DNA of 29,409 bases from Syntrophales bacterium (GTDB lineage Bacteria; Desulfobacterota; Syntrophia; Syntrophales; UBA5619), in NCBI GenBank assembly GCA_023229765.1, contig JALNYO010000043.1:1-29409 (forward strand), written 5' to 3'. Position numbers and translations under genes: made by a program. Below, piece by piece: positions 25,269 through 29,409 of this stretch (position 1 is its first letter; every line of letters starts with the position of its first letter). A model generated the notes under the pieces. The model saw nothing but the letters and a program-made list of their open reading frames with translations, was not told the origin of the DNA and did not search any database.

Positions 25269-25347
25269 GAAAAATATACAACGTGCAGATTGGGAGCCAA
25301 AAGAATAAAATCGGGCGAATGCGATAGCCCATGTCAAGGAGGTAACG

Positions 25348-25572
25348 ATGAATTCAAATGATATTTCCATATTAGACCTAAGTCCGCCAGAAAAATTACA
25401 ACTGGTAGAAGACCTATGGGATGATCTAGCGGCTGCCCCGTCAGAGGTTCCTGTATATGAATGGCAAAAGGAAGAGTTGGCTCGTCGAAAAGCTAACTTG
25501 ATGAGCAAGCCGGCTTCGATGCTTTCGTGGGATGAAGTCAAACACAGGATTCGAAGTCGCTATGGCCGCTGA
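25348..25572 (+). CDS. Addiction-module antitoxin, RelB/ParD-like small protein
   Basis: The 74-residue protein matches the short 'putative addiction module component' family: LSPPEKLQLVEDLWDDLA (residues 11-28), then VPVYEWQKEELARRKANL and SWDEVKHRIR near the C-terminus. These antitoxins bind and neutralise RelE/ParE-type toxins. A strong ribosome-binding site (AAGGAGG) lies just ahead of the ATG. The gene overlaps the downstream toxin start by 11 bases. It lies in a cassette bounded by complementary cores at 25262 and 25875. Confidence 0.88.
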   Translation: MNSNDISILDLSPPEKLQLVEDLWDDLAAAPSEVPVYEWQKEELARRKANLMSKPASMLSWDEVKHRIRSRYGR

Positions 25573-25861
25573 ATTAATATTCGCACCAGAAGTACAACAG
25601 GACGTCGACGAGGCATATAGCTGGTATGAAGATCGTAGACCTGGCTTGGGAGAAGATTTTCTTAGCTGTGTCGATGCCAGTATTCAGGTAATTTGTCGTA
25701 TGCCCGAACTCTATGCGAAAGTTCACGAGGAGTATCGTCGGGCATTGGTTAGGCGATTTCCATATGCCATTTTTTACGAGTATGCCGGTGGAAAGGTGTT
25801 CATCTACAGCATCTTTCATACATCCCGTGATCCAAAAAAGTGGAGGAGTCGCTTCGTTTGA
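25562..25861 (+). CDS. RelE/ParE superfamily toxin
   Basis: The 99-residue protein shows family features: PEVQQDVDEAYSWYEDRRPGLGEDFL (start of domain, about 8-33), then RRFPYAIFYEYAGGKVFIYSIFHTSRDPKKW, the beta-strands and C-terminal basic residues. Family members cleave ribosome-bound mRNA (RelE) or poison gyrase (ParE); which applies here is not decidable by eye. The start is placed at ATG 25562, inside the antitoxin end, rather than the upstream ATG, because homology begins at AAELIFAPEV. It completes the toxin-antitoxin cassette; such cassettes are known to stabilise integron arrays. Confidence 0.88.
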   Translation: MAAELIFAPEVQQDVDEAYSWYEDRRPGLGEDFLSCVDASIQVICRMPELYAKVHEEYRRALVRRFPYAIFYEYAGGKVFIYSIFHTSRDPKKWRSRFV

Positions 25862-25874
25862 CTCCCAAATTTTC

Positions 25875-25920
25875 GCCGAACGCTAAAGTCACCTGACCGG
25901 TGAAGAATTGGGGTCAGAGT
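25875..25920 (+). other. attC remnant of the toxin-antitoxin cassette
   Basis: GCCGAAC (25875-25881) is the exact complement of the cassette's 5' core GTTCGGC and fits the R'' consensus position just after the toxin stop. A CTGACC/GGTCAG stem follows (about 25892-25916). No R' core is recognisable; the sequence continues as GGGGTCAGAGTAACATTTAT, which resembles other mobile-element scars. The site is therefore probably interrupted or truncated. Confidence 0.5.
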
Positions 25921-25970
25921 AACATTTATCTCATTAGGAGCTGTTTTTGGATAATGTTGTTCTGACACCC

Positions 25971-26143
25971 ATTAATTACACTATTCCTTCGGCCAGTACG
26001 ACATCCAGCGGATTGTCGGGGAAAAAATGGGGATTCCCACGCTGATGATCGAAGCCGATATGGTGGATGAACGGAATTTTTCCGAAGGCCAGGTGGAAAC
26101 TCGCATAGAGGCCTTTATCGAGGTTTTGAGTGGCCGCCGTTAA
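25971..26143 (+). pseudogene. C-terminal fragment of a 2-hydroxyacyl-CoA/benzoyl-CoA dehydratase-type subunit
   Basis: The frame reads YSFGQYDIQRIVGEKMGIPT, then LMIEADMVDERNFSEGQVET and RIEAFIEVL to a TAA at 26141-26143. This is the C-terminus of the HgdB/BcrB-type family, whose members bind FeS clusters in 2-hydroxyacyl-CoA dehydratases and benzoyl-CoA reductases. A TAA precedes the fragment closely upstream and no start exists. It is a leftover of a full gene of about 400 codons, consistent with a fermenting or syntrophic anaerobe. Confidence 0.6.
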
Positions 26144-26152
26144 CTTATTAAT

Positions 26153-26323
26153 CTAACCGGCTCCCACCTCCCTGGCAAAGTTGATTGCCTTTCCAAGCCA
26201 TCCGATAACGTTACGATTTTTCTTCATACAGGGGCTGCCGTCTGCTGGGGCGACCGGGGCGGTATCCGGAAAAAGAAACGGGGCGTCTGCAGCAGTGTCT
26301 GCTTTGTCTTCTGACTTTTTCAT
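26153..26323 (-). CDS. Small hypothetical protein (56 residues)
   Basis: Minus-strand frame from ATG 26323: charged N-terminus (MKKSEDKADTAADAP), a Pro/Ala-rich middle and a C-terminus KKNRNVIGWLGKAINFAREV. No family is recognised and the ribosome-binding site is weak. It converges on the dehydratase fragment with nine bases between stops. It may be the truncated start of a larger gene. The rest of 25862-26570 holds no further supported gene. Confidence 0.35.
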   Translation of the reverse strand: MKKSEDKADTAADAPFLFPDTAPVAPADGSPCMKKNRNVIGWLGKAINFAREVGAG

Positions 26324-26499
26324 TGCGTGTGAAGAACAAACTCAGTTCCTGAATTCAAGCCCTATGATTTTTTTGTCGCGTGAGGCGCAAAACAACGCAT
26401 TGTTCGTTATAATTTATTGAAAATGTTCAAATATGCACGGGCACGTTTCGCTTGACATAAGTAACCGTACCATCTTATGTAAGCAAAAACTCCACACAT

Positions 26500-26553
26500 T
26501 TTCAACTGGCCTTGTCTCCAAATGTTAAGACAGGCCTATTAATACTGTTAGGC
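26500..26553 (+). other. attC site ahead of the nuclease cassette
   Basis: It ends at the canonical R' core GTTAGGC (26547-26553). A hairpin precedes it: GGCCTTGTCT (26508-26517) pairs with AGACAGGCC (26528-26536) with one bulge. TTTCAAC (26500-26506) is a possible R''. The core's complement GCCTAA(C/T) recurs after the nuclease gene at 27783, which confirms the cassette boundary. The cassette that this attC belongs to cannot be defined. Confidence 0.6.
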
Positions 26554-26570
26554 CAAGATAGAGATAACAT

Positions 26571-27788
26571 ATGGGATTGATTGTTCTGGTTGGTATCGGT
26601 GCTGGTATTTGGATTCTTGTATGGATAGGCGCTCGCCTGGGAAAGGCAAGTAAATATGATACACTAAAGCCACGTCTTGATGCTCTAGATAGTGCTGAAA
26701 GAGCATTGCACTCCGCGCAAGTTCAATGGAAGGAACAAAGAAGAAAGGAATCGGAGGAGTGGGAAAAGCATGTTTATGAAGTCAAGAATGATCTTGAACG
26801 CATAGCAAAAGAAAAGGTCATTGGTTTCCCTTGGCTAGCAGAAGCCTACGCTGACTATTTCAAGCTGATGGACATGCGCTTAGCTGATTACCTCGACGAG
26901 AAGGTGCATCCAGCGCCATCCACTGCTGCACAGATTCGAAAAGAGATCGCGCTGAAGCGACGAGAGGCAGAACGCCTCTTTCGAATCTACAAGTATCAGC
27001 TTGGATACTATGAAAGCTTGTTCCCTTGGCTTGCAGAATTCCGTGAAATCACCGACGATGACTTGATAGAGCTTTCAGCTACGGACAACAATGACGAGGA
27101 TGAGGATAGTAATTCTGATCCGATATCACGATATTTAACCGCTGGTGAATACAATTCTCTAACCAGGGAAGAGAAGTTTCAAAGAGCTCTTGATCGCTAT
27201 TGGGCATCACGCAAAACCAATTGGCAAATCGGACGGGACTACGAGCGCTATGTCGGATATTTATTTGAAAAGAACGGTTGGAATGTCAACTACTTTGGGA
27301 GAGAAGAGGGCCTCAGCGACTTTGGGCGAGATTTAATTGTCACTAGTGGTAATCAAGTCATAATTGTTCAATGCAAGTACTGGGCTAAACACAAGAAGAT
27401 TCATGAGAAACACATATTCCAACTTTACGGGACGACAATTGAGTACTGGATATCCAGTATGGGGCGTGATTCCCAAAGACAACAACTACTTTTCGAAGAT
27501 ACCCTCTCTCAGAATCCAGTCAAGGCCATGCTCTATACATCAACCGAATTGTCACAGGAGGCAAAGGAGTTCGCCGCTGTTCTTGGTGTTGAGTATAGAG
27601 AAAATATTCCAATAGTACGATATCCTTCAATCAAGTGTAATTCTTCAAAGATATACCACTTGCCATTTGATCAGCAATACGACCGAACAAAGATTCAAGA
27701 CGTTCGTACCGAGAAATATGTTGAAACAATACATGAAGCTGAACAATTGGGCTACCGGAGAGCTTTCCGTTGGCGAGGTTCGGCCTAA
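26571..27788 (+). CDS. Membrane-anchored Mrr-like restriction endonuclease-fold protein (cassette gene)
   Basis: The 405-residue protein has an N-terminal membrane segment (LIVLVGIGAGIWILVWIG, 3-20) and a long charged helical/coiled-coil region (about 30-190). The C-terminal Mrr-type nuclease domain (about 220-330) has GRDYERYVGYLFEKNGW, then DFGRDLIV with the catalytic Asp and VIIVQCKYW with the Q-x-K pair, matching the D-(E/Q)xK nuclease core. Mrr proteins cut modified or foreign DNA. A membrane-tethered form suggests defence at the cell envelope, for instance against incoming phage DNA; this is inference. No methylase partner is present. It fills a single integron cassette (26548-27834). 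Confidence 0.75.
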   Translation: MGLIVLVGIGAGIWILVWIGARLGKASKYDTLKPRLDALDSAERALHSAQVQWKEQRRKESEEWEKHVYEVKNDLERIAKEKVIGFPWLAEAYADYFKLMDMRLADYLDEKVHPAPSTAAQIRKEIALKRREAERLFRIYKYQLGYYESLFPWLAEFREITDDDLIELSATDNNDEDEDSNSDPISRYLTAGEYNSLTREEKFQRALDRYWASRKTNWQIGRDYERYVGYLFEKNGWNVNYFGREEGLSDFGRDLIVTSGNQVIIVQCKYWAKHKKIHEKHIFQLYGTTIEYWISSMGRDSQRQQLLFEDTLSQNPVKAMLYTSTELSQEAKEFAAVLGVEYRENIPIVRYPSIKCNSSKIYHLPFDQQYDRTKIQDVRTEKYVETIHEAEQLGYRRAFRWRGSA

Positions 27789-27840
27789 TAAAGACAATCC
27801 AGCCGACTCGTTACACTCGCGGCTGATTTTTTCGTTGGGG
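27783..27840 (+). other. attC site of the nuclease cassette
   Basis: R'' GCCTAAT (27783-27789) complements the cassette's own 5' core GTTAGGC at six of seven positions. The central stem is CAGCCG (27800-27805) with CGGCTG (27820-27825). R' is GTTGGGG (27834-27840), which starts the next cassette. Total 58 bp, a normal attC length. It closely resembles the attC at 28249-28304 in sequence and layout. Confidence 0.85.
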
Positions 27841-27848
27841 TGATCAGA

Positions 27849-28241
27849 ATGGCGAATAATGACGAAGTGAAAGGGCCATGGGAATCAACTGATTTTCGAT
27901 TAATCATCGGGCGTTCAAGGATTGATTACGACTTGGACAAAGAGGAAGAGAACCGGAAGAAACACGGGTATTCTCTGGAAAGCGCTGTTCTTTTTTTAGA
28001 GGGTATGCTTCTACCTCTGGGACGACCTCTGGTTGCTACAAGTGACCCAATTGATTGCGGTGGTGAAATTAGGTACCAGCACATAACTCTTGACGATTCC
28101 GGAAAGGTGGTCTTCTTTGTCACGACCATGCGTCAAGATGAAACCGTGCGGGTTATTTCTTTGAGGCGCGCGAGTACTCAAGAAGAGGAGATATACCGTC
28201 AGGCTTGCCGTCATGGGGAAGTCATGGTCCCAAAGAAATAA
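27849..28241 (+). CDS. BrnT-like toxin family protein (cassette gene)
   Basis: The 130-residue protein has the BrnT pattern: IDYDLDKEEENRKKHGYSLE then AVLFLEG, a central beta segment (RYQHITLDDSGKVVFFVTTM) and the C-terminal VRVISLRRASTQEEEIY. BrnT toxins are RelE-like RNases normally paired with a BrnA antitoxin; no antitoxin gene follows here. The start is either GTG 27840 or, preferred, ATG 27849; GGGGTG, provided by the attC R' core, lies upstream of the ATG. The gene occupies a cassette from 27835 to about 28298. Confidence 0.7.
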   Translation: MANNDEVKGPWESTDFRLIIGRSRIDYDLDKEEENRKKHGYSLESAVLFLEGMLLPLGRPLVATSDPIDCGGEIRYQHITLDDSGKVVFFVTTMRQDETVRVISLRRASTQEEEIYRQACRHGEVMVPKK

Positions 28242-28248
28242 TTAGAGC

Positions 28249-28304
28249 CCCCAACAAAGGCAATACAGCCGATCGCTACCCTCCGGTTGATTTTTTCGTC
28301 AGAC
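28249..28304 (+). other. attC site of the BrnT-like cassette
   Basis: R'' CCCCAAC (28249-28255) is the exact complement of this cassette's 5' core GTTGGGG (27834-27840). The stem is CAGCCG (28266-28271) with CGGTTG (28284-28289, one G-T pair). R' is GTCAGAC (28298-28304), which begins the cupin cassette. Total 56 bp. It shares AGCCGA and TTGATTTTTTCGT-like blocks with the preceding attC. Confidence 0.85.
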
Positions 28305-28325
28305 TTAAGAAAAGGAGTTTAGGTG

Positions 28326-28637
28326 ATGATTCAATATAGGGTAGAATTTGATAAACTCGAATGGGTATCGCCAATGGAAGGGGTGAGACACAAGTATCTT
28401 GACCAGAATAATTTACGACTTCGTCTGGTTGAGTACTCATCAAAGATGCCGGCGCATTGGTGTGAAAAGGGACACTATGGCTATCTTATTGAAGGCCAAA
28501 TGGAAATCGAATATGAAAATTCAAAAATAATTTATAAACCAGGTGACGGTATCTTCATTCCAGAGGGCCCTGATCATAAGCATCGCGGCAGACAACTTTC
28601 AGACAAAGTCTTGGTTTTCTTTATTGAAAAAGTCTAA
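28326..28637 (+). CDS. Small cupin-domain protein (cassette gene)
   Basis: A single-domain cupin of 103 residues: PAHWCEKGHYGYLIEGQMEI (cupin motif 1, with the His and Glu-like ligand positions) and PGDGIFIPEGPDHKHR (motif 2). Small cupins bind metals or small molecules; the substrate is unknown. AGGAG (28313-28317) is well spaced from ATG 28326; a GTG three bases earlier is possible. The stop codon TAA lies inside GTCTAAT (28632-28638), the R'' half of this cassette's attC. Beyond that the site is replaced by the 3' end of a group II intron. Confidence 0.8.
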   Translation: MIQYRVEFDKLEWVSPMEGVRHKYLDQNNLRLRLVEYSSKMPAHWCEKGHYGYLIEGQMEIEYENSKIIYKPGDGIFIPEGPDHKHRGRQLSDKVLVFFIEKV

Positions 28638-29308
28638 TCGGGTAGCCGGGGGTTTTTCTCCCCCAGCCCCCACACCACCCGGCATGCGGGTCCGCACCGG
28701 GCGGTTCACAGAGATTACCGGGCCGTAGCCGGGTAGTGAATGTGAACCCACAGCTCTTTGACAGATAGAAGCCCTTGATCCTTGAGCCAATCGTTGGTCA
28801 TACCCGTTTGCGTTGCCAGCGTCCGGGATAGTCGCCACTGCCCTTTGCGGCTGATCGCCACAGAGATGGCCGCATAAAGCGACGTTCCCAGCTTGCGAAG
28901 CTCCCGCACTTTGGTTCTTGCCCTGCGCCACTGTTTGAAGTAGCACATCCGCAAGCGCCGTCTCAGCCACTGGTCTATTTCGGGGATCGGCCTGTAATAC
29001 TCCGAAATCCCAAAATAGTTTATCCAACCGCGGAGGTATTCGGCGAGCTTCTTATACCGATAGTCCATGGAGACGAACCAGGACCTGCCAGTCAGTTCTT
29101 TGACCCTTCGCTTGAATTCACGGAAGGCTTTCTCCGACCAGCGAATTTTGGTTCCACGGAAAGTGAAACCAAGAAAGGCACTCTGGTTTGTCGGGACGAC
29201 ACGGCTTTTCTCCTGGTTGATCCTGAGTTTGAGAGTCCGTTCCAAGAAGCGTTTCAGGCTTTCCATAACCCGTTCTCCCGCTTGGCGGCTCTTCACCAGA
29301 ACGATGAG
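28638..29308 (-). mobile_element. Group IIC-type intron inserted in an attC site, 3' part
   Basis: On the minus strand, domain V lies at 28674-28705: nine paired bases (ACCGCCCGG with CCGGGTGGT), a TG bulge and a TGCG/CGCA upper stem. A domain VI hairpin follows (28645-28670, GGGGG arms). The intron ends at CTACCCGAT(T), directly against TTAGAC, the bottom-strand R'' of the cupin cassette's attC. Known group IIC-attC introns insert in this site class, opposite to the cassette genes, as here. The reverse transcriptase gene lies just upstream (28715-29308). The 5' part is off the right edge. Confidence 0.75.
28715..29308 (-). pseudogene. Group II intron reverse transcriptase/maturase, C-terminal part, interrupted
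   Basis: The fragment starts at LIVLVKSRQAGERVMESL, which directly follows the catalytic YADD box in intact group II reverse transcriptases. It continues through KSRVVPTNQSAFLGFTF and the group II maturase domain (YLRGWINYFGISEYY, RRRLRMCYFKQWRRARTK) to a TAA at 28715. The thumb/maturase region looks undamaged. The finger and palm part, including YADD, is separated from it by the second intron that begins at about 29308. Without splicing of that intron no full protein can form. Confidence 0.8.
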
Positions 29309-29409
29309 TCGAGTAGCGCAGGGGAATCTCACTCCCACGCTCTCACAGAACCGGACGTGAACCTCTCAGCTCATCCGGCTCCTATCGTCCAGCCGCCAAC
29401 TGAAGAAAC
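29308..29409 (-). mobile_element. Second group II intron nested in the first: domains V and VI and 3' end
   Basis: A canonical 34-nt domain V lies at 29347-29380: AGCCGGA pairs with TCCGGTT (AGC triad), with a two-base bulge, a GAGCT/GGTTC upper stem and a GAGA tetraloop. It is followed by a domain VI hairpin (about 29312-29340) and a 3' end at GCTACTCGA(C). The next bases, CTCATCGTTCTGGTGAAG, are codons of the outer intron's reverse transcriptase just after YADD. The intron body extends beyond the right edge. The AGC triad distinguishes it from the outer, IIC-like intron, so it is not a simple duplicate. Confidence 0.75.

Noticed and set aside
26181..26420. 79-codon plus-strand open frame as a cassette gene
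   Set aside because: No ribosome-binding site, low-complexity composition, and a better-looking short frame on the opposite strand.

Overview
The window looks like a chromosomal piece of an anaerobic deltaproteobacterium (Desulfobacterota, most like the Syntrophales). This is inferred from gene content: the cmk-rpsA-sppA order, an oxygen-independent class III ribonucleotide reductase with its activase, a crotonase gene, a fragment of a 2-hydroxyacyl-CoA/benzoyl-CoA dehydratase-type subunit, and dockerin-bearing cell-surface gene fragments. No rRNA, tRNA or CRISPR array was seen.

Positions 1-11,160 are mostly housekeeping. On the minus strand, in reading order, are a VanZ-like membrane protein, cmk, rpsA, sppA and a crotonase that runs off the left edge. 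On the plus strand is an M48 metalloprotease with TPRs. It converges on a GAF/HD-GYP signalling gene, and a small transposon-like repeat (6371-6548) between them supplies the end of both reading frames. Next come nrdG and nrdD (minus). Their promoter has one NrdR-box-like sequence filling the spacer between -35 and -10 and a second box 32 bp away.

Positions 11,160-20,700 are accessory and scarred. They hold an interspersed repeat, a Q/P-rich repeat lipoprotein, a secreted protein with an MVL-type mannan-binding lectin domain, a broken IS91-type transposase and a methyltransferase. A 3.5-kb insertion follows, bounded by direct repeats (14997-15656 and 18531-19520). It contains a truncated radical-SAM copy, chimeric dockerin fragments and an AbiE-type toxin-antitoxin pair in reversed order. 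The intact B12-binding radical SAM gene follows. Positions 20,732-24,586 form a tight minus-strand operon: GT4 glycosyltransferase, methyltransferase, (alpha/alpha)6 'prenyltransferase-like' protein and hexapeptide acyltransferase.

Positions 24,550-29,409 are a decayed integron. A frameshifted integron-type integrase fragment (minus) diverges from a plus-strand series of gene cassettes: a RelE/ParE-type toxin-antitoxin pair, a membrane-anchored Mrr-like nuclease, a BrnT-like protein and a cupin. Cassette ends can be read from the DNA, because the seven bases at each cassette's 5' end are complementary to the R'' core of its own attC. The last attC is interrupted by a group IIC-type intron in the opposite orientation. 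That intron's reverse transcriptase gene is in turn interrupted by a second group II intron, whose domain V lies at the right edge. This nested arrangement is the most interesting part of the window.
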